Shown here: in pieces, positions 43,160-52,318 of the stretch
How positions within the stretch are numbered: the stretch's first letter is position 1
How the letters are laid out: the number at the start of each line of letters is the position of its first letter
DNA from: Burkholderiales bacterium
GTDB lineage: Bacteria; Pseudomonadota; Gammaproteobacteria; Burkholderiales; Casimicrobiaceae
Direction of reading: 5' to 3'
DNA: 64,000 bases
Assembly (NCBI GenBank): GCA_020853025.1
Contig: JADYZP010000049.1
Span: 1-64,000, forward strand
Notes under the pieces: model-generated
Databases searched by the model: none
What the model saw: only the letters and a program-made list of their open reading frames with translations
Told to the model about the DNA's origin: nothing
Translations under genes and position numbers: made by a program

Positions 43160-46036
43160 TCAGGCGGACTTGCGCTTGTGCGCCGCGGGCTTCCTGGTCG
43201 CCGGGGCTTGCGCTGCGGGCTTCTGCGCCGCGGCCGTCTTCGCGGTAGTCTTCGCAGCACTGCGGGGCGCGGCGGACTTTGTGGCTGGCGTCTTCACAGT
43301 CGCGATCTTTGCCTGCTTCCGCGCACCCTTCGGCGCCGTCGCTCGCTTGGTGCGCGTCGGCGCTCTGGATGCGCTCTTGCCCGCCTTCGCGGCGAGCAGC
43401 GCCAGCGCGTCTTCGAGCGTGATCGAGCCCTCCTGGTCGCGGTCGGGCAGCGTCGCGTTGACCGCGCCGTGCTTCACGTAGGGTCCGTAACGGCCGTTGT
43501 GCAACTCGACCGGAGCGCGGGTCTTCGGATGCATCCCGAGCACGCGCACGGCGGCGGCGCCGCGACCACGCGCGCCTCTCGCCTTGGCGGGATCCCTGGC
43601 CTCGAACTCGAAGCCGACCTTGCCGTCCGTCTGCACGACGAGGAACGCGGAGAAGGGCCTGCGCGTACGCGCCGACACGAACTGCAGGAGGTCGGTCTTC
43701 TTCGATGCGAGCAGTTTTCGCATCTGTTCCGGTTCGACCGCCCGTTGCAGGATCATCCGGCCGGAGCGGAAGTCACAGGATTTCTCCGGACCTGTCGCTT
43801 TTTCGCAGACGTAGGAATTGCCGTGCTCGTACACGCGCGCGCCGCACTTGGGACAGTCACCGAGCGGCGTCTGCGCCGAGAAATCCCGAACCTCGCCGTC
43901 GTCGGTGACGTCGGCATTGCCGAAATCGAACACGACCTCGTTCGCATCGTTCAAACGCAGCTTCGCCGAGAACGGCCGGCCCATCTTGCTGCGGAAGCCT
44001 TCGAGAGGGCCGATCTCGCGATTCGCGATCAGCGCATCCGCCTCGTGGGGTTCGAGCTGCCGGCCACCCAGGATTTTCCAGAACGCGAAGTCGCAGTCGG
44101 GACGCACGCACTGGAACTTTTTGTACTTTTCGTGCATCTCGCCGCCGCATTTGGGACACGCGTTCGCTAGCGTGGCGAAGTCGCCGGGGATGGTGTCGCT
44201 TTCGTAATTCTTCGCCTGGTCGACGATGTGCTCGGTCATTTCGACGATTTCGCGCATGAAGGTGTCGCGCGCGAGCTTGCCGTGCTCCATTTGCGCGAGC
44301 TTGAACTCCCACTCGGCGGTCAGCTCCGGCGAGAAGAGCTCGGGCACGCCGAGCCCGTGCAGCAGCGTCATCAGCGAAAACGCCTTCGCCGTCGGATGCA
44401 GGTCGCGGCCTTCGCGGTAAATGTAGCGCTCGAAGATCAGGCCCTCGATGATCGCCGCCCGCGTGGCCGGTGTGCCGAGGCCTTTTTCACGCATCGCCTC
44501 GCGCAGTTCGTCGTCTTCGATCAGCTTGCCCGCGCCTTCCATTGCCGACAGCAGTGTTGCTTCGTTGAAGCGCGGCGGCGCCCGCGTGACCAGCGGCACC
44601 ACGTCGATCTTCTCGGTGGCGACCTTTTCGTCGGCCAGTACCGGCGCGAGCGACGCCTCTTCGCCCTGTGCCTCCTTGCCATAGACGGCGAGCCACCCCG
44701 GATTGACCAACACACGGCCCTCGGTCTTGAAAGGCTCGTCGTCGACGCGCGTGATCCGTGTCGTGACCAGGTGCTCGGCCGCCGGATAGAACACGCAGAG
44801 AAAGCGGCGCACGACCAGATCGTAGAGCTTCCCCTCGACCTCGTTCAACTGCTTCGGAGGCACCACCGTCGGAATGATCGCGAAGTGATCGGAGATCTTG
44901 GTGTTGTCGAATATTCGTCGATTCGGGCGCACCCACTTCTGCTTCAGGATCTCCCGAGCAAAGCCGCCGAAGGCATTCGACTCGCGGAGTTCCTCGAGCG
45001 TGGCGTTGACGGTGCCGAGGTAGTCCTCCGGCAACGCACGCGAATCGGTTCGCGGATACGTCAGCACCTTGTGCTTTTCGTACAGCGCCTGCGCGAGCGA
45101 CAGCGTCGTCCGCGCCGAGAAGCCGAAACGGCCATTCGCCTCGCGCTGCAGGCTGGTGAGGTCGTAGAGCAGCGGCGGGCTCTGCGTCGTCGGCTTCGAC
45201 TCCTCGGTGACGGTGCCCGAGCGGCCGGCGCAACGGTCGGCAATGCGCTGCGCGCGCGCCTCCTCCCACAGCCTTTCGGCGCGCAGGTCGGGATCGTCGT
45301 CGGATTTTTCGAATTTTTCGTCGAACCAGCGGCCTGGGTATTCGCCGCCCTTGGCGCGGAAGGTGGCGACGACTTCCCAGTAGTCGCGGGGCCGGAACGC
45401 GCGGATCTTCTCCTCGCGCTCGACCAGGATCGCGAGTGTGGGCGTCTGCACGCGGCCCACTGTCGTCAACTGGAAGCCGCCCGACTTCGAATTGAACGCC
45501 GTCATCGCCCGCGTGCCGTTGATGCCGACCAGCCAGTCGGCCTCCGAGCGACACACCGCCGCGTCGGCGAGCGGTTGCATCGTCTCGTCGCTGCGCAGTC
45601 GCGCGAAGCCATCGCGGATCGCCGCCGGCGTCATCGACTGCAGCCACAGTCGCTGGATCGGCTTCGCCGTCTTCGCATACTGGACGATGTAGCGAAAGAT
45701 GAGCTCGCCTTCGCGTCCCGCGTCGCAGGCGTTGACCAGCGCGGTCACGTCCTTGCGGCGGATCAGCTTCAACAGCGTCTTCAGCCGGTTCTCGTTTTTC
45801 TCGATCGGCTTCAGCGCGAACTTGGACGGCACGGCGGGCAGGTGCGCGAAGGTCCACTTGCCACGCTTGACCTCCTCCTCCTCCGGCATGCCAATCTCGA
45901 GCAGGTGCCCGACCGCCGACGAGAGAACGGCATGGTCGCTCTCGAAGTAGTCGTCGTGGCGCGTGAAGCCGCCCAGTGCCTTCGCGATGTCGGCGGCGAC
46001 GGAAGGCTTTTCCGCGATGATGAGGGTCTTGGCCAA
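43160..46036 (-). CDS. topB: DNA topoisomerase III (type IA) with long basic tail
   Basis: This type IA topoisomerase relaxes or decatenates DNA via a 5'-phosphotyrosine. The 958-residue product starts at a TTG (46036), giving LAKTLIIAEKPSVAADIAKALGGF, the conserved Toprim start. NACDAGREGELIFRYI near residue 98 is the Toprim core, and the catalytic Tyr is in VLTYPRTDSRALP near 344. Two four-Cys zinc-ribbon segments (CPKCGGEMH... and CPKCGARVY...) and a topoisomerase I-like C-terminal repeat follow. The end is a roughly 70-residue Lys/Ala/Pro-rich tail resembling histone H1. It lies 154 bp downstream of dprA; the smg gene often found between them in betaproteobacteria is missing. Confidence 0.93.
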   Translation of the reverse strand: MAKTLIIAEKPSVAADIAKALGGFTRHDDYFESDHAVLSSAVGHLLEIGMPEEEEVKRGKWTFAHLPAVPSKFALKPIEKNENRLKTLLKLIRRKDVTALVNACDAGREGELIFRYIVQYAKTAKPIQRLWLQSMTPAAIRDGFARLRSDETMQPLADAAVCRSEADWLVGINGTRAMTAFNSKSGGFQLTTVGRVQTPTLAILVEREEKIRAFRPRDYWEVVATFRAKGGEYPGRWFDEKFEKSDDDPDLRAERLWEEARAQRIADRCAGRSGTVTEESKPTTQSPPLLYDLTSLQREANGRFGFSARTTLSLAQALYEKHKVLTYPRTDSRALPEDYLGTVNATLEELRESNAFGGFAREILKQKWVRPNRRIFDNTKISDHFAIIPTVVPPKQLNEVEGKLYDLVVRRFLCVFYPAAEHLVTTRITRVDDEPFKTEGRVLVNPGWLAVYGKEAQGEEASLAPVLADEKVATEKIDVVPLVTRAPPRFNEATLLSAMEGAGKLIEDDELREAMREKGLGTPATRAAIIEGLIFERYIYREGRDLHPTAKAFSLMTLLHGLGVPELFSPELTAEWEFKLAQMEHGKLARDTFMREIVEMTEHIVDQAKNYESDTIPGDFATLANACPKCGGEMHEKYKKFQCVRPDCDFAFWKILGGRQLEPHEADALIANREIGPLEGFRSKMGRPFSAKLRLNDANEVVFDFGNADVTDDGEVRDFSAQTPLGDCPKCGARVYEHGNSYVCEKATGPEKSCDFRSGRMILQRAVEPEQMRKLLASKKTDLLQFVSARTRRPFSAFLVVQTDGKVGFEFEARDPAKARGARGRGAAAVRVLGMHPKTRAPVELHNGRYGPYVKHGAVNATLPDRDQEGSITLEDALALLAAKAGKSASRAPTRTKRATAPKGARKQAKIATVKTPATKSAAPRSAAKTTAKTAAAQKPAAQAPATRKPAAHKRKSA

Positions 46037-46190
46037 GGGTCGAATGGTCGGTCGAGGGGACGCAGATACTACATTAAGGGCGGGTGTGACCCATGTTGGG
46101 GGCACTTCGCCATAGGGCAATCGCGGTCACGGCACGGCGCCCGGACGCCCACGATACCCGCGTGGCCGGTCGTCGCGCGCGCAGCAAAGC

Positions 46191-47273
46191 TCATCGGCGC
46201 CGCTGCCATCGACCTCCAGGCGACGCCGCGACGATGCCCGCGAGTTCGAGTTCGGTCAACTGCGACAGCACCGCATCGGTCGCGAGCCCGGTACGCGCCA
46301 CCAGCGTGTCGACGTCGGTCGGATCCTCGGCGAGTGCGGCCAGCAACGGTGAATCGCCTGGATTCGTGAGCTGCGCCGAAAGCGATGTCGCCGTCCCGGC
46401 GTGCATCCCCAGTTCTTCCAGGATGTCCTTCGCGCACTCGACCAGCTTGGCGCCGTCGCGGATCAGCCGATGGCAGCCGCGCGCCAGTGGCGAGTGGATC
46501 GATCCAGGAATGGCGAACACCTCGCGACCCTGCTCGCCCGCCAAGCGCGCGGTGATCAGCGAGCCCGAAGCCAGCGCGGCTTCGACGACCAGCACGCCCC
46601 GTGCAAGTCCGCTGATCAGCCGGTTGCGGCGCGGGAAGTTCCTGGCCAGCGGCGGCGTTCCGGGCGGGAACTCGGACAGCAGCCCACCTCGCGCGGCGAT
46701 CGCGTGTGCGAGTTCGCGGTGGCGCGCCGGATAGACTCGGTCGAGCCCGGTACCGACGACCGCCAGCGTCGAGCCGGCGCCAGCGAGCGCGCCTTCATGC
46801 GCCGCGGCGTCGATGCCCAGCGCCAGTCCCGACACGATGGTGAGCCCCGCGTCGGCAAGCGCGTGCGCAAAGGCGCGCGCGTTGTCGCGCCCCTGCGCTG
46901 TGGCATTGCGGCTGCCGACGATCGCCAACGCCTGGCGGTTCAACAATTCGCGGCGTCCGACGAAAAAGAGCACTGGAGGTGCAGCGCCGAGCTCGAGCAG
47001 CGCCTGGGGATAATCGGGATCGTCCCAAGCCACCACTTCATGCGCGGGGTCGGCGAGCCATGCGTGCATGCGGGCGAGCGCATCGTCGTCGGGTGCCCTG
47101 CGCAGACGGGCGATGTCGACGTCGGAGATCACCGACGCAAGCCGTGCGGGTGTGGCGGACAGGATATCGCGGGGGCCGCCGAAGGCGCGCAGCAGCGCCA
47201 GCCAGGCGGCCTGCGGCAGCGTCCTGTGCGCCAGCTCAGCCCACGCCGCGCGGGTTTCGTCGACTGCGCTCAT
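46191..47273 (-). CDS. dprA: DNA-processing protein DprA
   Basis: DprA binds incoming single-stranded DNA and loads RecA during natural transformation. The 360-residue product has a SAM-like N-terminal part and the Rossmann-like core (PPVLFFVGRRELLNRQALAIVGSRNATAQG near residue 100, GLALGIDAAAHEGAL, GTGLDRVYPARHREL, ARNFPRRNRLISGL). It ends in a winged-helix DML1-like domain (LLAALAEDPTDVDTLVARTGL). It lies between the LysM gene and topB, the usual betaproteobacterial order. DprA alone does not prove competence; no other competence genes are in the window. Confidence 0.95.
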   Translation of the reverse strand: MSAVDETRAAWAELAHRTLPQAAWLALLRAFGGPRDILSATPARLASVISDVDIARLRRAPDDDALARMHAWLADPAHEVVAWDDPDYPQALLELGAAPPVLFFVGRRELLNRQALAIVGSRNATAQGRDNARAFAHALADAGLTIVSGLALGIDAAAHEGALAGAGSTLAVVGTGLDRVYPARHRELAHAIAARGGLLSEFPPGTPPLARNFPRRNRLISGLARGVLVVEAALASGSLITARLAGEQGREVFAIPGSIHSPLARGCHRLIRDGAKLVECAKDILEELGMHAGTATSLSAQLTNPGDSPLLAALAEDPTDVDTLVARTGLATDAVLSQLTELELAGIVAASPGGRWQRRR

Positions 47274-47369
47274 TGCGGCCCCGAAGCGGCGTTCATCGCG
47301 CGACTATGGCCGGCGCGTCGCGCGCACCGGTATCCGACCAACGGCTGGGGCCGGGGCCGGGGACGAGAA

Positions 47370-48473
47370 CTAAGGCGTGCGCGCGAAATCTCCGGTGCGC
47401 ACCGGATCGGTCGAGTTGAGGACCACCGCAAAGGATACGCGGTCGAAGGTGCGGAACACGAACAGCAGGCCGGTCCGCTCGTCCGCCGGCGCCACGTATT
47501 CGCGGGGCGTGAACGTCGTCGTGTTGTCGAGGAAGCGCAGGATGGTCGCCTGTTGCCGAGATGGCCGCGGATCTACGATCGGCGCGATGACGCGATAGAC
47601 GGCGAGTACGTGGCCGACTTCGATGCCGTCGCGCGTACCCTGGTCCAGCGTCACGATGCCGCCGCGCCCGGTCTCAACGCCATTGAAGGGCACGCGCAGG
47701 ATGCGCGCGTTGACCGGCTTGTCGGGCGCGTGCGGCACATAGTTGACCAGCGTTTCGCGCGGTGCCGGCAACAGGCGGTCGCCGATCTGGATCTCCTGGT
47801 TCGCGGTTTCGATGCGCACGGTGGCGAGCTCACCGAACTTCTCGACGCGAGCGGTGCCGAGGAACTTGCTCTCGTAGCCAAGAACCTCGGTGCCGTCCAG
47901 GTTGACGATGGCACCTGCGGGCCGGTAGATGTACCAGTAGTCGCCGGCCTTCGGATCGATGCCGAGTACGTAGACGACGTCGCCGGTGCCGCGGACGACG
48001 CGCGAGTCGTTGCGCCCGTGCAGGATTTCGGCCGCGTCGTAGAGTCCCGATGGTCCGGTCACCAGCGGCCGCGTCAGGTACGGCTCGATGTCATTGGGTG
48101 AAATGCTCGGGATCGCATCGGCCCGTAGCGCCGACACGCGCGTCGTCGGCGATAGCCGCACGGTGTCGTCGGCGATCGACAGCTTCGGTTGCCCGTTTTC
48201 GTATTCGAGGCGAACCACGTCTCCCGGATAGATGAGATGCGGGTTGCGGATCTGTTCCTTGTTCATCCGCCAGACTTCGGGCCAGCGCCAGGGCTCCTTC
48301 AGGAACTTGCCCGAGATGCCCCACAGCGTGTCGCCCTTTTGCACCGTGTAGCTTGTCGGCGCCTGGTCGGCGACCTGCAGGTTCTGCGCGCCGACCGCGC
48401 CGCAAAGCGCGAGCAAGCCCCACGCCGCGGCTGCGGAGGCGTGGCGAATCGCTGTGTTAAACTGTTGAAGCAT
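47370..48473 (-). CDS. secreted LysM peptidoglycan-binding protein
   Basis: The 367-residue product has a signal-like start (AAAAWGLLALCGAVGAQ). A LysM domain covers residues 41-90 (YTVQKGDTLWGISGKFL, LIYPGDVVRLEYENG), binding peptidoglycan glycan strands. The remaining 270 residues are predicted beta-rich and have no motif I recognise beyond proteins found at this locus. It is divergent from def, with 137 bp between the starts, and lies 96 bp upstream of dprA. Proteins at this locus are conserved in betaproteobacteria but uncharacterised; a role in cell-wall maintenance is inferred. Confidence 0.88.
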   Translation of the reverse strand: MLQQFNTAIRHASAAAAWGLLALCGAVGAQNLQVADQAPTSYTVQKGDTLWGISGKFLKEPWRWPEVWRMNKEQIRNPHLIYPGDVVRLEYENGQPKLSIADDTVRLSPTTRVSALRADAIPSISPNDIEPYLTRPLVTGPSGLYDAAEILHGRNDSRVVRGTGDVVYVLGIDPKAGDYWYIYRPAGAIVNLDGTEVLGYESKFLGTARVEKFGELATVRIETANQEIQIGDRLLPAPRETLVNYVPHAPDKPVNARILRVPFNGVETGRGGIVTLDQGTRDGIEVGHVLAVYRVIAPIVDPRPSRQQATILRFLDNTTTFTPREYVAPADERTGLLFVFRTFDRVSFAVVLNSTDPVRTGDFARTP

Positions 48474-48610
48474 AACGCCTCTTCCCGGTCGGGCGAACCT
48501 TGAGGGGTGGCTTGCGGATAGTCGCCTTCGTCTTAGGCGAATGTCCTAAACCGCCGCAAAATAAGGACTTAACACGGATTCTGCATCCGCTACGTTGCAT
48601 TTGGCAAGCT

Positions 48611-49114
48611 ATGGCACTGCTGACCATCCTTGAATACCCCGATCCGCGTCTCAAAAAAGTCGCGTCCCCGGTCACCGCGTTCACGCCAGAGCTCGTCCGG
48701 CTGGTTCGCGACATGGCGCAAACCATGTATGCGGCGCCCGGCGTGGGCCTGGCGGCCACCCAGGTCGACGTCCACAAGCGCATCGTCATCATCGACACCT
48801 CCGAAGCGCATGACGACCTCCTGGTCCTCGTCAACCCGGAGATCATCGCCGCCGAGGGCGAGGCGGAATGCGAGGAAGGTTGCCTGTCCGTTCCTGGCTA
48901 TTACGACCGCGTCACCCGCGCAGCCCGGGTCACGGTCCGCGCGGCGAACGAGCGCGGCGCAATGGTCGAGCGGACCGTGGAGGACCTCCTCGCCGTATGC
49001 ATACAGCACGAAATGGACCACCTGGTCGGCAAGATGTTCGTCGACTATCTGTCGCCGTTGAAGCGCGCACGTCTGGCGTCCAAACAGCGCAAGAAGCAGC
49101 GGCTGGCCGGCTAG
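48611..49114 (+). CDS. def: peptide deformylase
   Basis: This metalloenzyme removes the formyl group from nascent proteins. The 167-residue product has the three family motifs: GVGLAATQ near residue 44, EGCLSVPG near 90 with the metal-ligand Cys, and HEMDHLVG near 132 with two His ligands and the catalytic Glu. The ATG at 48611 begins the conserved ALLTILEYPDPRL. It is the first gene of the rightward def-fmt-rsmB-DUF4390-ntrY-ntrX-kup series. Confidence 0.97.
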   Translation: MALLTILEYPDPRLKKVASPVTAFTPELVRLVRDMAQTMYAAPGVGLAATQVDVHKRIVIIDTSEAHDDLLVLVNPEIIAAEGEAECEEGCLSVPGYYDRVTRAARVTVRAANERGAMVERTVEDLLAVCIQHEMDHLVGKMFVDYLSPLKRARLASKQRKKQRLAG

Positions 49115-49148
49115 CCGCGCGCGTCGTAGCGCTTCCTCGAGTCCAAAC

Positions 49149-50108
49149 GTGGCCGCGTTACGCGTCGGCTTTGCCGGCACTCCTGCCTTTGCCGCGGAGG
49201 CGCTGACCGCCATTCTGTCGGCCGGTTACGCGGTGCCCATGGTGCTGACGCAGCCGGATCGTCCCAGCGGACGTGGCTTGAAGCTCTCGCCGTCGCCGGT
49301 CAAGCAGTGCGCGGTCGCGCACGATATTCCGGTCTTCCAGCCAGCGTCGCTGAAAGCCCCGCTAGCGCGCGCCGAAGCGCTGTCGGTCCGCCTCGACGTG
49401 CTGGTGGTGGCCGCCTATGGGCTCATCCTGCCGCCGCCAGTGCTGTCCTGGCCGCTGCATGGAGCGCTCAACATCCACGCGTCGAAACTGCCGCGCTGGC
49501 GCGGTGCGGCGCCTATCCAGCGGGCGCTGCTTGCCGGCGACTCCGAAACCGGCGTCACGATCATGCAAATGGACGCCGGGCTCGACACCGGGCCGATGGT
49601 CGACTCGGTGGGCGTCCTGATCGCCCCGCGGGAGACCGCAGGCACGCTGACCGTGAAACTGGCGGCTGCCGGAGCCGCGGCGATCGTTGCCGTGCTTGGC
49701 AGACTCGCGCGCGACGGCGCGCTGGCGGCGATCGCGCAGTCTGCCGCCGACGCTACCTACGCGCCGAAAATCGGCCGTGCCGACGCGCGGCTCGACTGGC
49801 GGCTGTCGGCCGAGTTGCTCGATCGGACCGTGCGTGCCTTCGACCCCATCCCGGGCGCCTACACGCGATGGCAGACCGAGACCGTGAAGGTTTGGACGGC
49901 CGAACCGTGCGCAGCACCCGGAGCTGCGCCCGGAACGGTGGTCGCCATAGGCCCGGAAGGCGTCGATGTCGCCTGCGGAACAGGAGCATTGCGACTGCGT
50001 AGCGTGCAGCCGGCCGGCGGCAGACGCATGGTGGCGGCGGCCTTTGCGGCCGGCCGAGCGTTGCTGCCGGGTGCGCGCTTCGCGGTCGGCGAAGCCGATG
50101 CGCATTAG
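49149..50108 (+). CDS. fmt: methionyl-tRNA formyltransferase
   Basis: Fmt formylates initiator Met-tRNA using 10-formyl-THF. The 319-residue product starts at a GTG and reads MAALRVGFAGTPAFAAEAL. It has LNIHASKLPRWRGAAPIQRALLAGD near residue 109, with the catalytic Asn and His and the tRNA-contacting loop. MQMDAGLDTGPM and the C-terminal OB-like domain follow. It lies 34 bp after def, and the two form the normal formylation/deformylation pair. Confidence 0.97.
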   Translation: MAALRVGFAGTPAFAAEALTAILSAGYAVPMVLTQPDRPSGRGLKLSPSPVKQCAVAHDIPVFQPASLKAPLARAEALSVRLDVLVVAAYGLILPPPVLSWPLHGALNIHASKLPRWRGAAPIQRALLAGDSETGVTIMQMDAGLDTGPMVDSVGVLIAPRETAGTLTVKLAAAGAAAIVAVLGRLARDGALAAIAQSAADATYAPKIGRADARLDWRLSAELLDRTVRAFDPIPGAYTRWQTETVKVWTAEPCAAPGAAPGTVVAIGPEGVDVACGTGALRLRSVQPAGGRRMVAAAFAAGRALLPGARFAVGEADAH

Positions 50109-50155
50109 CCGCGTGAAGGAGCACCTGGCGAGCGCCTTGCGGTCGGAAGGATCCG

Positions 50156-51454
50156 ATGCAGCATGAACAGCGGATGGCAGCGCTTGCTGTTTGCCGTGTC
50201 CAGGACGGCGCCACGCTGCCGGCGGCACTTGCTGCCGTGGCCGACGGTGCGCCCACGCGAGGGTACACTCTGGTGGCCGAACTGGCCTACGGCACGCTGC
50301 GGCATTGGGGTCGGCTCGCCGCGCTGAAGCAGGCACTGGCCACCCGACCGCTGGCAGAACCCGCGCTGTCCGCGCTGGTGGCGGTTGCGCTGTATCAGCT
50401 CGACCATACGCGCTCACCCGCCTTCGCAGTCGTCGATCGCGCCGTCGATGCGGCGGTGCTGCTCGCGCGTCCGCAAGCGAAGGGGCTCGTCAACGCGATG
50501 CTTCGTCGCTACCTGCGCGAGCGCGTGGCGCTCAATGCCGAAGTTGCGAAGGCGAGTCCGGTGGCGCGCTGGTCGTATCCGCGCTGGTGGATCGGCCGCG
50601 TGCAGGCGGACCATCCGCAGCATTGGCGACAAATCCTGGAAGCGGGCAACGAGCGGCCGCCGCTGACGCTGCGGGTCAATCGGCGCACGACCTCGCGCGA
50701 TGCACTCGCGGCGCGCTTCGCCGCGGCAGACATCGCCACGCAGGCCGTCGGCGAGGTTGGGCTCATCGTCCTCGCGCCGCAGCCGGTGCCGGCGCTGCCC
50801 GGCTTCGGCGAAGGAGCCTTCGCCGTTCAGGATGCCGGGGCCCAGCTCGCGGCACCGCTGTTGCGCGTCGAAGACGGCATGCGCGTGCTCGACGCCTGCG
50901 CGGCGCCTGGCGGCAAGGCCACGCACCTGGCCGAATTGGCCGACATCGATCTCGTGGCGGTCGACAGCGACGCGGCGCGCCTGCCGCGTGTACGCGAGAA
51001 CTTCGCACGCTTGAAACTCGACTGCCCGCGACTGACGATCCTCGAGGCAGATGCGGCGGACCCCGGCGACTGGTGGGACGGCCGACGCTTCGATCGGATC
51101 ATGATCGATGCCCCCTGCACCGCATCGGGTGTGGTGCGCCGGCATCCGGACGGCAAGTGGCTGCGGCGCAAGTCGGACGTCTCGACGTTCGCCGAGCAGC
51201 AGCGGCGGCTGCTTGCGGGACTGTGGCCGACACTCAAACCTCGCGGCATGCTGCTGTACGCGAGCTGCTCGGTGTTCGCAGCGGAAAACGAGTGGCAGAT
51301 CAAGGACTTCCTGGACCGAAACGCGGACGCGTTGCGCGAATCCATCAGCTTTGGCGCCGATTGCCCCCACGTCGGCGGCCAGCTCTTGCCTTCGGGGAAC
51401 GCTGCGAGCCACAATCAGGACGGCTTCTTCTACGCGCTGCTGCGCAAGGCCTAA
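50156..51454 (+). CDS. rsmB: 16S rRNA (cytosine967-C5)-methyltransferase RsmB
   Basis: RsmB (Sun/Fmu) methylates C967 of 16S rRNA. The 432-residue product has the N-terminal NusB-like RNA-binding domain (residues 1-135, YTLVAELAYGTLRHWGRLA, KGLVNAMLRR). The SAM domain shows VLDACAAPGGKATHLAEL near 244, DAPCTASGVVRRHPD near 320 and the catalytic YASCSVF near 370. It follows fmt by 47 bp. Confidence 0.97.
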   Translation: MQHEQRMAALAVCRVQDGATLPAALAAVADGAPTRGYTLVAELAYGTLRHWGRLAALKQALATRPLAEPALSALVAVALYQLDHTRSPAFAVVDRAVDAAVLLARPQAKGLVNAMLRRYLRERVALNAEVAKASPVARWSYPRWWIGRVQADHPQHWRQILEAGNERPPLTLRVNRRTTSRDALAARFAAADIATQAVGEVGLIVLAPQPVPALPGFGEGAFAVQDAGAQLAAPLLRVEDGMRVLDACAAPGGKATHLAELADIDLVAVDSDAARLPRVRENFARLKLDCPRLTILEADAADPGDWWDGRRFDRIMIDAPCTASGVVRRHPDGKWLRRKSDVSTFAEQQRRLLAGLWPTLKPRGMLLYASCSVFAAENEWQIKDFLDRNADALRESISFGADCPHVGGQLLPSGNAASHNQDGFFYALLRKA

Positions 51455-51516
51455 CGAGCCTTCGTTGGTGGCTGCGCCGCCTCGCCGCCGGAAACGCGGT
51501 ACCGATTCTCGCCGGC

Positions 51517-52134
51517 ATGCCGCCCGTCCCCTTTCCTTCCCGGCTGCTGTTTTCTCGTAACCCGACGCGTAGGCGTCTGCCGTCGCTCGCGCTCGTTGCG
51601 CTGCTGGCAGCCGCTTTGCTGTCGACGTTGGTCTCGCCGGTATCGCGCGCAGACACGATTCCCGTGAAGTCGGCCGAACTTCGCGTCGAGGACGGCGAAG
51701 TGCTGTTGAATGCCGAGTTCCAGCTTGCGTTCAATTCGACGCTGGAGGAGGCGCTGCAGCGCGGGATAGCGCTGTATTTCGTGCTCGAGTTCGAGCTGAC
51801 GCGCAGCCGCTGGTATTGGCTCGACGAGCGCGTCGGACAGGCGTCGCTGACTTCGCGCGTTTCCTACAACGCGCTGACGCGCCAGTATCGTGTCAGCAGC
51901 GGGCTTCTGACGCAGACACTTGGCTCGCTGGAAGAAGTCGAGCGCTACATCGGCCGCGTCACGTCGAGGCCGGTCGCGCAGGCCACCGCGTTGTCCAGGG
52001 GCCAGCGCTACGACGCCGCGATCCGTCTGCGCCTGGACGTCAACCAGCTCCCCAAGCCCTTCCAGGTCGACGCGCTCGCGTCGCGCGAATGGACCCTCGA
52101 CTCCGGCTGGTACCGGTGGAGCTTCGTGCCATGA
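51517..52134 (+). CDS. DUF4390 family secreted protein
   Basis: The 205-residue product has an N-terminal hydrophobic signal (LPSLALVALLAAALLSTLVSPVSRA). The DUF4390 domain follows: VKSAELRVEDGEVLLNAEF, LEEALQRGIALYFVLEFEL, YNALTRQYRV and a C-terminal WTLDSGWYRWSF. Genes of this family lie between rsmB and ntrY in many betaproteobacteria and their function is unknown; the repeated pairing suggests a link to NtrYX sensing. The ATG at 51517 is the best candidate start; ATG codons inside the signal region are absent. Downstream, 184 bp of repeats separate it from ntrY. Confidence 0.85.
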   Translation: MPPVPFPSRLLFSRNPTRRRLPSLALVALLAAALLSTLVSPVSRADTIPVKSAELRVEDGEVLLNAEFQLAFNSTLEEALQRGIALYFVLEFELTRSRWYWLDERVGQASLTSRVSYNALTRQYRVSSGLLTQTLGSLEEVERYIGRVTSRPVAQATALSRGQRYDAAIRLRLDVNQLPKPFQVDALASREWTLDSGWYRWSFVP

Positions 52135-52140
52135 ACGCTC

Positions 52141-52249
52141 GCGCCGCCTCCCCCGGAGGGGGCGAGCGCCTTGGGGCGGCGGGTGGACGCCCCCCCGAAG
52201 CGGCGCTGTGCGCCGCCTCCCCCGGAGGGGGCGAGCGCCTTGGGGCGGC
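52141..52249. repeat. two exact 40-bp direct repeats with internal dyads
   Basis: The same 40-bp sequence occurs at 52141-52180 and 52210-52249. Each copy can fold with a GCCGCC/GGCGGC outer stem and a CCCCC-GGA-GGGGG inner stem. The 29-bp interval is also very GC-rich. They lie between the DUF4390 stop and ntrY. This looks like a multicopy intergenic element, but only these two copies are in the window. Confidence 0.85.
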
Positions 52250-52254
52250 CCGGC

Positions 52255-52308
52255 GGCGCTCTAGGCGCTCTAGGCGTTTCGGGCGTTCTGGGCGTTCTGG
52301 GCGCTCTG
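52255..52308. repeat. six tandem 9-bp units just before ntrY
   Basis: Six consecutive units of the type GGCG(C/T)TCT(A/G) occupy 52255-52308: two GGCGCTCTA, one GGCGTTTCG, two GGCGTTCTG and one GGCGCTCTG. The last ends 10 bp before the ntrY ATG, so the array includes or abuts the ribosome-binding region. Copy-number change would alter the leader length. Confidence 0.8.
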
Positions 52309-52318
52309 GGGGGTATTC

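Noticed and set aside
50191..51516. Upstream extension of the DUF4390 gene through rsmB
   Set aside because: The frame is open but Arg/Gly/Ala-rich without similarity, and it overlaps a fully conserved rsmB in another frame.
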